64,000 nt of DNA, taken from Herbaspirillum sp. meg3. Its GTDB lineage: Bacteria; Pseudomonadota; Gammaproteobacteria; Burkholderiales; Burkholderiaceae_D. The translations under genes were made by a program, and so were the position numbers. The notes beneath the pieces are model-generated. The model ran no database searches. It saw only the letters and a list, made by a program, of their open reading frames with translations, and was not told where the DNA came from. Position 1 is the stretch's first letter. The number at the start of each line of letters is the position of its first letter. The stretch is from contig NZ_CP022736.1 in the NCBI RefSeq assembly GCF_002257565.1, positions 4,464,001 to 4,528,000 on the forward strand, given 5' to 3'. Below, piece by piece: positions 25,579-38,089 of this stretch.

Positions 25579-27610
25579 CAAACAGTTTTTCCGCCGCCTG
25601 AGCAAGTATTACGCGTGGTACACGGTCGGCTTCATCCTCTTCCTGCTGGTGCTGGCGGTGCTGGAACACGAAGGCATGCCGCGCGCATGGATCGGGTATC
25701 TGTTCATGTTTGTCACGATTGCCTTGTATGCGGGCATCGGTGTTGTCTGCCGCACTTCCGATGTGCCCGAGTACTATGTCGCCGGCCGACGCGTGCCGGC
25801 GCTTTTCAACGGTATGGCGACAGCGGCGGACTGGATCTCGGCAGCGACCTTCATTAGTCTTGCCGGCGGACTGTATCTGCAAGGCTTCGACGGACTGGCT
25901 TACATCATGGGCTGGACCGGCGGCTACTGCCTGGTGGCACTGCTGATCGCACCTTATCTGCGCAAGTTCGGCCAGTACACGATCGCCGACTTCCTTGCGG
26001 AACGTTATGCCGGCCGGTACAGCGGCAACTTCGTGCGCATCCTGGCAGTGATTGCGACCATCATCATTTCCTTCACCTATGTGGTGGCGCAGATCTACGG
26101 CGTCGGATTGATCACCTCGCGTTTCACCGGCATCGATTTTTCGATCGGCATTTTTCTGGGACTGGCGAGCATTCTGGTGTGCTCCTTCCTTGGCGGCATG
26201 CGTGCGATCACCTGGACCCAGGTAGCGCAATACATCATCATCCTGTTCGCCTATCTGATCCCGGTCATCTGGCTGTCGGCCAAACACACCAGCGTACCTG
26301 TACCGCAAGTGGCCTATGGCTCCGTGCTGCCCAAGCTGAACGCAGCCGAGAAACGCATCGCCGACGATCCGAAAGAAAAGGAAGTAAGCGCGATCTTCCA
26401 GGCACGCGCAGACGACTTCGACAAAAAACTCAAGAACCTGCCGCGCTCGTGGGAAGAAGGCCGCATTGATGCGCAACATCACATCGAAGAAGTCAAACGC
26501 AACAGCCATGCATCGTTGGCAGACATAAAAAGCGCAAGCCGGGCATTGACTGCGTATCCCAAAACCGTAGACGAAGCCGAACGTAAATGGAACGACGCCA
26601 AAGCGTACAACCTCGCACGCGCTCAGCCGCCGGTGTCGCAGACCGAACCCTTCCCCGGAAAGGATGAAGAAGCCTCCGAAATCAAGCGCAATAATTTTCT
26701 CGCGCTGGTGTTCTGCCTGATGCTCGGCACGGCCGCACTACCGCACATCCTGATGCGGTACTACACGACGCCGACAGTCCACGAGGCACGCAAGTCGGTA
26801 TTCTGGACACTCTTCTTCATCATGCTGATTTACATCACGGTGCCGGCGCTGGCGATCCTGGTGAAGTACGACATTTACACCTCACTGGTCGGCAGCAATT
26901 ATGCCCACCTGCCTGACTGGGTGTACTACTGGGCGAACATCGACAAGGTCAATCCGCTGGTCAGCATCAACGACCTCAATCACGACAACATCGTACAGCT
27001 TGGCGAGATTGCCCTCGACGGCGACATCATCGTGCTGGCCACGCCGGAAATTGCCGGCTTGCCGTATTTCATCTCGGGGCTGGTGGCTGCCGGTGGTCTG
27101 GCCGCAGCCTTGTCGACTGCCGATGGATTACTGCTGACGATTTCCAATGCGCTGTCACATGACGTGTACTACAAGGTGGTTGATCCGGCGGCGTCGTCGC
27201 AAAAGCGCGTCACGATTTCCAAATTGCTGTTGTTGGTGGTGGCCTTGCTGGCGGCGTATGCCGCATCGCTGAAACCGGGAGACATTCTGTCGATGGTTGG
27301 CGTGGCGTTTTCGCTTGCAGCGTCGACGTTGTTCCCGGCACTGGTGGCCGGCATATTCTGGAAGCGCGCCAATCAGGCCGGAGCCATTGCAGGCATCATC
27401 AGCGGCTTTGTGATGTGCGTGTATTACATGCTGCATACCCATCCAGCCTTTGGCGGGCATGCCGCAAATCAGTGGTTCCACATCGCACCGATCTCGGCCG
27501 GCATTTTCGGCGTGCCGGTCGGCATCACAGCACTGATCATCGTGAGCTTGCTGACGCCCCCCCCGGATGAACGAACGATGGCGCTGATTGATCACATCCG
27601 CGCGCCGTAA
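25568..27610 (+). CDS. Sodium:solute symporter large subunit, VC_2705/ActP-like
   Basis: 680-residue permease of the sodium:solute symporter superfamily, closest in type to acetate/monocarboxylate carriers. Family motifs include YYVAGRRVPALFNGMATAADWISAATFISLAGG near residue 65 (split here by description) and LAAALSTADGLLLTISNALSHD near 520. Between membrane segments at about residues 250-375 there is a long charged helical insert (from PKLNAAEKRI to SEIKRNN), seen in the VC_2705 subfamily but absent from ActP. The likely substrate is a short organic acid, inferred from family and from the TctE-type sensor in the same operon. Confidence 0.92.
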   Translation: METNKQFFRRLSKYYAWYTVGFILFLLVLAVLEHEGMPRAWIGYLFMFVTIALYAGIGVVCRTSDVPEYYVAGRRVPALFNGMATAADWISAATFISLAGGLYLQGFDGLAYIMGWTGGYCLVALLIAPYLRKFGQYTIADFLAERYAGRYSGNFVRILAVIATIIISFTYVVAQIYGVGLITSRFTGIDFSIGIFLGLASILVCSFLGGMRAITWTQVAQYIIILFAYLIPVIWLSAKHTSVPVPQVAYGSVLPKLNAAEKRIADDPKEKEVSAIFQARADDFDKKLKNLPRSWEEGRIDAQHHIEEVKRNSHASLADIKSASRALTAYPKTVDEAERKWNDAKAYNLARAQPPVSQTEPFPGKDEEASEIKRNNFLALVFCLMLGTAALPHILMRYYTTPTVHEARKSVFWTLFFIMLIYITVPALAILVKYDIYTSLVGSNYAHLPDWVYYWANIDKVNPLVSINDLNHDNIVQLGEIALDGDIIVLATPEIAGLPYFISGLVAAGGLAAALSTADGLLLTISNALSHDVYYKVVDPAASSQKRVTISKLLLLVVALLAAYAASLKPGDILSMVGVAFSLAASTLFPALVAGIFWKRANQAGAIAGIISGFVMCVYYMLHTHPAFGGHAANQWFHIAPISAGIFGVPVGITALIIVSLLTPPPDERTMALIDHIRAP

Positions 27611-27800
27611 AGTCGCCCTCCTTTTTATGCGTACTCGGTATATTGAATATTCGATCGAAAACACCCGCAGAAACACCCGCCATATCTCAGTATTGACGCC
27701 AGGAAAGTATCGATAGAATTGCTCTTCATTAAGTACGCCATCGACACGCCACGCGCGTAACCGCAGAGCAGTACAGCACACGCTCCCCTCGAAATATGTT

Positions 27801-27818
27801 TGCACGCACCTGCGTGCA
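27801..27818. promoter_or_regulatory. Operator-like inverted repeat upstream of chemoreceptor
   Basis: TGCACGCA-CC-TGCGTGCA, perfect 8-base arms with a two-base spacer, 39 bases before the chemoreceptor start. Spacing and symmetry suit a dimeric regulator. No matching regulator gene is adjacent. Confidence 0.5.
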
Positions 27819-27825
27819 ATGTTTC

Positions 27826-27841
27826 CTATTGACGTCAATAG
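27826..27841. promoter_or_regulatory. Perfect 16-base palindrome upstream of chemoreceptor
   Basis: CTATTGACGTCAATAG lies eight bases after the previous inverted repeat and directly before the AAAGGG ribosome site. It could be a second binding site or a hairpin that affects translation. Confidence 0.5.
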
Positions 27842-27856
27842 ACGAAAGGGCGTGAC

Positions 27857-29503
27857 ATGAAATTTTCCACTACGACGGTCGCTGTGCGACTTGGCCTGGC
27901 TTTCTCCCTGATTCTTATTTTGCTCTCTGCGATCCTTGCAACAGGCATCGTCGGCATGCGTGAAATGCACCAAAAAATCAGCCTTATCACCGACGTCAAC
28001 AACACAGAGATTCGCGAGCTCTCGACCATGCGCGCCGCGCTTTACGAACAATCGCTTTCGCTGCGCAACATGGCGCTGGCGAAGAGTCCCGACGTTCTGC
28101 AACAGCAAGGTTTGTTGCTTGAAAAACATACGCAAAGCTATCTTGCAGCTGAATCTCGTCTGAGCAAAATGTTTGAGACCCAGAAAGAGACGATGCCTGA
28201 GGAGAAATCCGCCATTGTCCTGATCAGAGTCAAAACAGAAAAGGCCATGCCGATCCTGACACAACTTATCAACGGCGCGGCACATAACGACAGCGCCGTC
28301 GTCGGTAATTTGCTGAACGGTATCCTGCCAGCTCTGCAGGCGGAGCGACGTCAGCTGCTGGAACAACTGGTGGCGCTCGAAGACCGCCTCAGCAGCGAAG
28401 CTAACCACGATGCGGAAAAGGTTTATCAACTTGCTTATGCCAGCATGCTGCTTGCAGGCGCTGCGTCGCTCCTCGTAGGTATTGTTGCGGCAGTGATGGT
28501 CACACGCAGCGTGCTGCGCCAACTCGGCGGCGAGCCTGCCTATGCAACAACGGTCGCGCAAAGAATCGCATCCGGCGACCTGACGACAACGGTAGAGCCG
28601 GACGACGAAAATATTGCCAGCTTGCTCACGGCAATGAAAACGATGAACGCCAGCCTGCTTGCCATCGTGCGCAGGGTTCGTCTCGGCGCCCAGAATATTG
28701 CCACCGCCACGACCGAAATTGCCTCCGGCAACCTCGACTTATCCGCACGCACGGAGGAACAGGCTGGCGCTCTGGAACAGACGGCATCAGCCATGGAGCA
28801 GCTGACGGCGACAGTGCAGCAAAACGCCGACAACGCACGCCGGGCCAATGAGCTCGCGACGATGGCCGCAGCGACCGCAACACAAAGCAGTAACGCGGTC
28901 GCTGAGGTTGTCAAAACCATGGGCGTCATCAGCAATTCTTCAACACAGATCATCGACATTATTGCCGTGATTGATGGCATTGCTTTCCAGACCAATCTGC
29001 TGGCGTTGAATGCTGCCGTGGAGGCCGCCCGCGCCGGCGAGCAAGGCCGCGGTTTTGCCGTCGTTGCTACAGAGGTACAGGAACTGGCTCGGCGCAGCGC
29101 TACTGCCGCAAGAGAAATCAAGAGCCTGATCCAGAACTCGGCGGCCGACATCGAAGTGGGCAACCATCTTGTCGCTGATGCAGGACGAGCAATGCAGGAC
29201 GTGGTGACGAGCATCGGGAACGTGACTGAGGTAGTCAACGAGATTGCGGCGGCCAGTCGGGAACAAAGCACCGGCTTGCAGGAAATCAGTCATGCCATTG
29301 TGCAAATGGACGAAGTGACCCAGCAAAACGCCGCCCTGGTGGAACAAGCGGCAGCCGCAGCGCAATCCCTCCAGGATCAGGCGCAAGATCTGAGAAAAGC
29401 AGTCGATATTTTTATTGTCGACGACATCGAAGAAAGACATCATCGCGCAATCGACGTCACGCCGGAACGGCGAGCGCATCTGTCGCTCGTCGAAGTCGCT
29501 TGA
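27857..29503 (+). CDS. Methyl-accepting chemotaxis protein (4HB type)
   Basis: 548-residue chemoreceptor of Tar/Tsr-like layout. Membrane segments lie near residues 10-30 and 195-215, enclosing a four-helix-bundle ligand domain of about 160 residues. HAMP follows (GEPAYATTVAQRIASGDL), then the signalling hairpin with the conserved tip IDGIAFQTNLLALNAAVEAA and AGEQGRGFAVVATEV. It has no C-terminal CheR-tethering pentapeptide; it ends LSLVEVA. AAAGGG lies eight bases before the ATG. It is an orphan receptor, separated from the chemotaxis operon by 20 kb, with two palindromes upstream. Confidence 0.93.
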   Translation: MKFSTTTVAVRLGLAFSLILILLSAILATGIVGMREMHQKISLITDVNNTEIRELSTMRAALYEQSLSLRNMALAKSPDVLQQQGLLLEKHTQSYLAAESRLSKMFETQKETMPEEKSAIVLIRVKTEKAMPILTQLINGAAHNDSAVVGNLLNGILPALQAERRQLLEQLVALEDRLSSEANHDAEKVYQLAYASMLLAGAASLLVGIVAAVMVTRSVLRQLGGEPAYATTVAQRIASGDLTTTVEPDDENIASLLTAMKTMNASLLAIVRRVRLGAQNIATATTEIASGNLDLSARTEEQAGALEQTASAMEQLTATVQQNADNARRANELATMAAATATQSSNAVAEVVKTMGVISNSSTQIIDIIAVIDGIAFQTNLLALNAAVEAARAGEQGRGFAVVATEVQELARRSATAAREIKSLIQNSAADIEVGNHLVADAGRAMQDVVTSIGNVTEVVNEIAAASREQSTGLQEISHAIVQMDEVTQQNAALVEQAAAAAQSLQDQAQDLRKAVDIFIVDDIEERHHRAIDVTPERRAHLSLVEVA

Positions 29504-29542
29504 TGTAAACGCGCGGCGTGAAGGGGTTGCTGTTTCGCTGCG

Positions 29543-30478
29543 TCAGATGGCGAAAGGCAATCCCGGTTTTTCTTCCGCCGGCATCACTGTCACGGCCACC
29601 TGCATGGTTTGCTGGCCACCGCCGATGAGCACACCGCGCAGGGGTGAGATGTCCAGGAAATCGCGGCCCCATCCCAACGTGATGTGGCTGGTATCAGGAA
29701 AAATACCGTTGGTCGGATCAGCGTCGATCCAGCAATCCGGCTGGCCGTCCTGGCCCGGGCAATACACCGACACCCACGCATGGGACGCATCGGCGCCGAT
29801 CAGGCGCGGCTGGCCGGGTGGCGGCTGCGTCAGCAGATAGCCGCTGACGTAACGCGCCGACAAACCCAGGGAGCGCAGGCAGGACAACATGAAGTGCGCA
29901 TAGTCCTGACATACCCCGCGCTTGCTGATGAACACGTCGGTCACCGGGGTCGACACGGTGGTCGCCTCCGGATCGAAAGTGAATTCATTGAAGATGCGTT
30001 TCATCAGCATCTCGACGCCGCGCAGCAAGGGTAATCCCGGCGTGAAGCATTCGGCGGCGTAACGGGCAAATTCACGCTTGATCCTGACATGCGAAGATTC
30101 GAACAGAAAGCGCGACGCTTCCAGCATGTCGGCCGACAGGCTGCGGCCGGCGTGATAAGACAGCGTCTCTGCGACCCACTCCCAAGGCGGTGTCTCGACT
30201 GGCAACAAACGCGATGAAATCTCTACCCACGACTCCGCATAGACGTCTAGGCTGGCGTGATCCTGATCCAGTGAGAATGACTGCAGCGCGTTGCCGAAGC
30301 TGTCGGTGTACAGGTTGATCAGATTGGTTGGTCCCGGCAGGATATTGATGAAATGCGAAGTGCAGGTCTGCCACGGCAGCGAGCGCGGCGTCAGGCGCAA
30401 CACCTGATGCGACAGCCGCACCGATGCCGCATATTGATAATTGGTCTCGTGAATGATGTGGTATGTGGCGTCGCTCAT
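29543..30478 (-). CDS. Transglutaminase-like protein (stand-alone)
   Basis: 311-residue transglutaminase-family protein. The N-terminal 85 residues are the bacterial transglutaminase N domain (YHIIHETNYQYAASVRLSHQ), and the catalytic triad of the core is Cys190 (KRGVCQDYAH), His233 (DASHAWVSV) and Asp254 (DADPTNG), all intact. Such bacterial homologues may act as proteases or ligases on peptides. AGGGAG lies seven bases before the ATG at 30478; two bases separate it from the upstream ATP-grasp/alpha-E gene stop. It belongs to the minus-strand half of the peptide-ligase/transglutaminase system described in the findings. Confidence 0.92.
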   Translation of the reverse strand: MSDATYHIIHETNYQYAASVRLSHQVLRLTPRSLPWQTCTSHFINILPGPTNLINLYTDSFGNALQSFSLDQDHASLDVYAESWVEISSRLLPVETPPWEWVAETLSYHAGRSLSADMLEASRFLFESSHVRIKREFARYAAECFTPGLPLLRGVEMLMKRIFNEFTFDPEATTVSTPVTDVFISKRGVCQDYAHFMLSCLRSLGLSARYVSGYLLTQPPPGQPRLIGADASHAWVSVYCPGQDGQPDCWIDADPTNGIFPDTSHITLGWGRDFLDISPLRGVLIGGGQQTMQVAVTVMPAEEKPGLPFAI

Positions 30479-30480
30479 TG

Positions 30481-33045
30481 TCATACTCCCTGGCTGACCG
30501 GCGCACTGAGCGGCGTGAAAAAATGCCGAGACAGATCATCGGTCAATGAGAAGCCGGCGCCGCGCGCCTCGCGCATGAGCTGGATGAGTCGCTCGCCGGC
30601 GGCTTCCGATGTCGCCGCGTCGCGCGCAAAATCAGGCAACGCGAAGCTGTTGAGCTGTTCGCTCAGGTGGGCCGGGATGTTCATGCTGAGGATGCCGAGT
30701 TGCTGCGCGATATCGGTCAGGTAGTGCTGCAGCATGCGGAACTGGTAGGCAATGCTGTGCGGATTGCTGACATCGAACACCAGCAGGTGCAGCACCTGCA
30801 GCCACTCCGGCGTGCGGCGATAACGCACGCGATAAGTGACGATGCTGCTCGACGATTCCAGCAACCAGGTCAACGCTGCATTCTGGCGTGCCGGTTCGAG
30901 TTGCATGAACTGGTCGAACAGGGCCGCCAGGTGCACCATGCGTTCGATGTGCCGGCCAATCATCAGGAACTGCCAGCCTTCATCGCGCGTCATGTCATCC
31001 AATGCATGGCCGGCCAGACCCGAGCAACCCTGGATAACATTGTTGAGGACGTGCAGCATGGCCGTAGGCGAGTTGATTTTTTCCTGCACCAGCGGCGGCA
31101 TGCGATTGAGTGCATGCCAGTTGTCCAGCGACAGATGCTCGCGCACCTGGTAACCCGAATGATGCAGGTGGCGTAAATGCGTGGCGACGCTGACGCTGGC
31201 GCTGGGATCCGCAATCGCCGCCTGCAGACTCTGCTGCAGGGCGGTGATGGTGGGATGCGCCTGCTCCGATTTCGGCATCAGGATGCCGAGGCGGATACAA
31301 ATCTCGCTGACGCTGCGCAGAATCACGCGATTGTCGGCCTGCGGTTCGACCGTGCATTGCAAGGTGGTGCGCAATAGTCGCGCCAGATTGTCGGTGCGCT
31401 CGGCGTAGCGGCCCATCCAGAACAGATTTTCGCCGGCATGCGACGAGACGTCGACGGTGGTGCGGATCAGCTCGGAAGTACGCGACACCGGATCAGTCAT
31501 CGCACCAGGGCCGACGGCCACGCCGGTCTCGGCGGCAGCGTCATCCGTATCTGCCTTTTCGCTCAGCACCCAGACATCCTTGCTGGTGCCGCCCTGCTGC
31601 ATCGAAACGACATCGCGACGCTGGCGTGGAGCCACGCGCGTCAGGCCGCCCGGCATCACGTGATAGCTACCCTCGCCGTCGGCGACGGCGAACACGCGCA
31701 GGCTGACGGTGCGGTTGGTCAGGTGATAGTCCCCGCTGCGCGACAGCACCGGCGCCTGCGACAGGCGCACCCATTCTTGCGCGACGTAAGCATGCGGCTG
31801 CAGTTGCAGGCTTTCAACCAAGCGACGGCGCGTCGCGGCATTGAGCGTATGGCCGAATACCGGCTGCATACGCATTGACGGGAAAGCCGGCATGATTACC
31901 AGCTCTTCCAGATGTGCCAGCGTGTAGTCCAGCGCCGGCTTTTCGCCGCACCACCACGACGCCACTGCCGGCAAGGCAAGCTCTTCGCCGAGCAGGCGCT
32001 GGCAAATCGCCGGCAGAAAACCGTGCAGCGCGGTCGACTCCAGCACGCCGCTGCCGAGCGCGTTGGCGATCAGTACATTGCCGGAGCGCGCCGCCTGCGT
32101 CAGACCCGGAATGCCGAGCGCGGAATCCGAACGCAATTCGAGCGGATCGCAATAGTCATCATCCAGACGGCGCATAATCGCGTGCACACGCCGCAGGCCG
32201 GTCAATGTCTTCAGGAAGACCATGTCGCCGCGCACGGTCAGGTCGACACCTTCGACCAGTGGAAAGCCCAGTGTGTGCGCCAGGAAGGCGTGTTCCGAAT
32301 ACGTTTCGTTATACGGCCCCGGTGTCAGCAGCACCACCAGCGGCGGTTCACCGGAAGTCGGCGCCAGACGCGTGAGGCTTTGATGCAGCGCATGGAAGTA
32401 ATTGAGCAAGGGTTGCACGTGCATATCGCGCATGGCCTCGGGCAAAGCACGCGTCATGATTTGACGATTCTGCAAGGCATAGCCGGAACCGGAAGGACCT
32501 TGCGTGCGGTCGGCGATCACCCACCATGTACCGTCCGCGGAGCGCGCCAGATCGATCGCGTACAAATGCAGATGCACGCCACCCGGAGGACGGACGTCGC
32601 GGCACGGCCACAAATAGCCGTGCTGACCGAACACCAACGCCGGCGGCAGCAAACCATCGGCCAGCAATTGCTGCTCGCCGTACAGATCCACGAGCACGCC
32701 ATTGAGCAAGCGTGCGCGCTGCGTAACGGCACTTGACAGTTTTTGCCACTCATCGGCGGCGACAATCTGCGGCAACAAATCCAGTTCCCACGGGCGATTG
32801 ACGCCTTGTGGATCGGCATAGACGTTGTATGTCATCCCGTCGGAGGCGATCGCATCGCGCACTTCTTCAGCGCGACGGCGCATCATCTCCGGAGAAAGAT
32901 TTTCAAGCTGATCGATCAGCGTGCGCCAGTGTGGTCGCAAGCGACCGTCGGCAGCCAGCATCTCGTCGTAACGATCGGCGTCGGCGGTATAGCTTTGCAG
33001 GAGGCGCTGATACATAGAGTTCGGGGACGCGACCGCCGCCGTCAT
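30481..33045 (-). CDS. Fused circularly permuted ATP-grasp and alpha-E protein
   Basis: About 854 residues from the ATG at 33045; a TTG at 33081 is less likely. Residues ~50-500 form a circularly permuted type 2 ATP-grasp domain (LLTPGPYNETYSEHAFLA, RRLDDDYCDPLELRSDS, MPGGLTRVA) and residues ~530-840 an alpha-E helical domain (LFWMGRYAERTDNLARLLR, FLMIGRHIERMVHLA). Members of this family are predicted peptide or amide ligases. Where the neighbouring plus-strand ATP-grasp has VVKEVHGAGGYG, this protein has VIMPAFPSMRMQ, so the glycine loop and lysine are missing; it may be inactive as a ligase or use another geometry. It is the middle gene of a three-gene block. Confidence 0.9.
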   Translation of the reverse strand: MTAAVASPNSMYQRLLQSYTADADRYDEMLAADGRLRPHWRTLIDQLENLSPEMMRRRAEEVRDAIASDGMTYNVYADPQGVNRPWELDLLPQIVAADEWQKLSSAVTQRARLLNGVLVDLYGEQQLLADGLLPPALVFGQHGYLWPCRDVRPPGGVHLHLYAIDLARSADGTWWVIADRTQGPSGSGYALQNRQIMTRALPEAMRDMHVQPLLNYFHALHQSLTRLAPTSGEPPLVVLLTPGPYNETYSEHAFLAHTLGFPLVEGVDLTVRGDMVFLKTLTGLRRVHAIMRRLDDDYCDPLELRSDSALGIPGLTQAARSGNVLIANALGSGVLESTALHGFLPAICQRLLGEELALPAVASWWCGEKPALDYTLAHLEELVIMPAFPSMRMQPVFGHTLNAATRRRLVESLQLQPHAYVAQEWVRLSQAPVLSRSGDYHLTNRTVSLRVFAVADGEGSYHVMPGGLTRVAPRQRRDVVSMQQGGTSKDVWVLSEKADTDDAAAETGVAVGPGAMTDPVSRTSELIRTTVDVSSHAGENLFWMGRYAERTDNLARLLRTTLQCTVEPQADNRVILRSVSEICIRLGILMPKSEQAHPTITALQQSLQAAIADPSASVSVATHLRHLHHSGYQVREHLSLDNWHALNRMPPLVQEKINSPTAMLHVLNNVIQGCSGLAGHALDDMTRDEGWQFLMIGRHIERMVHLAALFDQFMQLEPARQNAALTWLLESSSSIVTYRVRYRRTPEWLQVLHLLVFDVSNPHSIAYQFRMLQHYLTDIAQQLGILSMNIPAHLSEQLNSFALPDFARDAATSEAAGERLIQLMREARGAGFSLTDDLSRHFFTPLSAPVSQGV

Positions 33046-33087
33046 GCAGTGAAGCAATGACGAACGGCGGTGGCTAAACAAGGTGCG

Positions 33088-36483
<3,396 letters not shown>

Positions 36484-36550
36484 GAAGATCCTTTACAACA
36501 AACAAGTTGAGCTGATGGACTACAGTTGATTGGGTTGCGCGAGGGAATGA

Positions 36551-37777
36551 TCACCTGTGGTGCATATTAATGAAATCCCGCATGCGTGGATAGATTTCAT
36601 TTTCCCAGCGGCGTCCATTGAATACGCCATAGTGTCCGACCGCTGTCTGCACATGGTGCAAACGCATGTAGGGGCGAATGCTGCTGCACATATCTTGTGC
36701 AGCGACGGTCTGGCCGACGGCGCAGATATCGTCTTTTTCACCTTCTACCGTGAATAATGCAGTGCGCCGGATCGCCTTGAGATTGACCGGACGGCCTTTG
36801 TACTCCAGCAGTCCGAGCGGCAACGCATGCTCCTGGAACACGACGCGTACCGTTTCCAGATAAAACTCCGCCGGCAGATCCGACATGGCGAAGTATTCTT
36901 CATAAAACACCTTGATTGCCTCGGCTTTTTCGCTTTCCCCCTCGATGAGATAGTTGTACAAATTTCGGAATGCATCGACGTGGCGATTGATATTCATGTT
37001 CATGAATGCCGCCAGTTGCATGAATCCTGGGTAAACACGCCGCCCGCCGCCGGGATGGCGTGCCGGCACGGTGCTGACCAGATTCTGCTCAAACCATTCG
37101 ATGGGCTTGCTCTTGGCGAGTTCGTTGACGGTTGTCGGGTTGACACGCGTATCGAGCGGGCCGGCCATGAGCGTCATGCTGCGTGGCTGGGCGGTGTCGT
37201 TGTCTTCCGCCATGACGGCCACTGCCGTGATGGCCGCCACCGTCGGCTGACAAACCGCAACGATGTGCGCGCCGGGACCGATGGTCTGCAAGAAGCGAAT
37301 CAGATGGGAAACGTATTCATCGAGGCCGAAACGGCCATGCTCCAGCGAGATATCGCGGGCATTGTGCCAGTCGGTGATGTAGACGTCATGATCGCGCAGC
37401 AAGGTTTTGACGGTGCCGCGCAGCAAGGTGGCGAAATGCCCGGACATGGGCGCCACCAGCAAGACGGCGGGCTGCTCGGCGGCGGTTTCCTTGCGGAAGC
37501 GCAGCAGTGTACAGAATGGCGTCTGATCCACCACCTGCTCCTGCACCGCAACGGTGCGACCACTATCCTCCACGCTATCGATATCGAAGGGCGGACGTAC
37601 ATGCGTCAGTTGCGTACGGGCAAATACTTCGTAAGCGGCAGACATTTTTCGCAGCGTCAGGCTGGACGGAAAGCCCGGCCAGCTATGTCCCAGAAACGGT
37701 GCGGCTGCACGTGCCGAAGCCCGCAGTGGATCGGTGGCATCGGCGTATTGTTGATATGCCTGGTAAATATTTGTCAT
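36551..37777 (-). CDS. phaZ: Intracellular polyhydroxyalkanoate depolymerase
   Basis: Hydrolyses stored polyhydroxybutyrate granules to feed carbon back to metabolism. Starting at 37777 (MTNIYQAYQQYADATDPL; GAGGGA nine bases upstream) it has 408 residues. The lipase-like box is HIVAVCQPTVAA with cysteine (Cys176) in place of serine, as known for the Ralstonia eutropha PhaZ1 type. The likely acid is in VEGEKDDIC and the histidine in AVGHYGVFNG near the C-terminus. Length is normal. No other PHA gene is in the window. It lies immediately upstream of the transglutaminase block on the same strand, but I see no functional link. Confidence 0.93.
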   Translation of the reverse strand: MTNIYQAYQQYADATDPLRASARAAAPFLGHSWPGFPSSLTLRKMSAAYEVFARTQLTHVRPPFDIDSVEDSGRTVAVQEQVVDQTPFCTLLRFRKETAAEQPAVLLVAPMSGHFATLLRGTVKTLLRDHDVYITDWHNARDISLEHGRFGLDEYVSHLIRFLQTIGPGAHIVAVCQPTVAAITAVAVMAEDNDTAQPRSMTLMAGPLDTRVNPTTVNELAKSKPIEWFEQNLVSTVPARHPGGGRRVYPGFMQLAAFMNMNINRHVDAFRNLYNYLIEGESEKAEAIKVFYEEYFAMSDLPAEFYLETVRVVFQEHALPLGLLEYKGRPVNLKAIRRTALFTVEGEKDDICAVGQTVAAQDMCSSIRPYMRLHHVQTAVGHYGVFNGRRWENEIYPRMRDFINMHHR

Positions 37778-38089
37778 AGAACCCATTCCCTCTGTTCTCA
37801 CCAGTACTGCCATCGATGCAATATGCATGCCACTGATCGCCACGACCTTCCGCACGGTATGCCCGCCCGCTTTCCCATGCGCGTCGCTGGCACGCCCTTT
37901 GCAAGTACCGAATATGCAACACCATGCCGCCTCTGACGAGGGTTACAGAACATGCGGCAAGACACGTGTTGCAAGACCGCAGCCAAAAGCAGCAGGTAAG
38001 AAAGTAGAACACAGACGCGTCCACGCAAACTGCGCGTCAAGGTATCGACGCGCCAAAGTCAGAAGCACACATACACATAAAGGACTGAC
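37778..38089. other. Divergent region phaZ / GST
   Basis: 312 bases that must hold promoters for phaZ and the GST gene. Short open frames on both strands are arginine-rich shadows. I cannot place a reliable promoter or operator. Confidence 0.5.

Noticed and set aside
27155..28561. 468-codon open frame on the minus strand
   Set aside because: Spans the end of the symporter and start of the chemoreceptor in antisense; both sense genes are certain.
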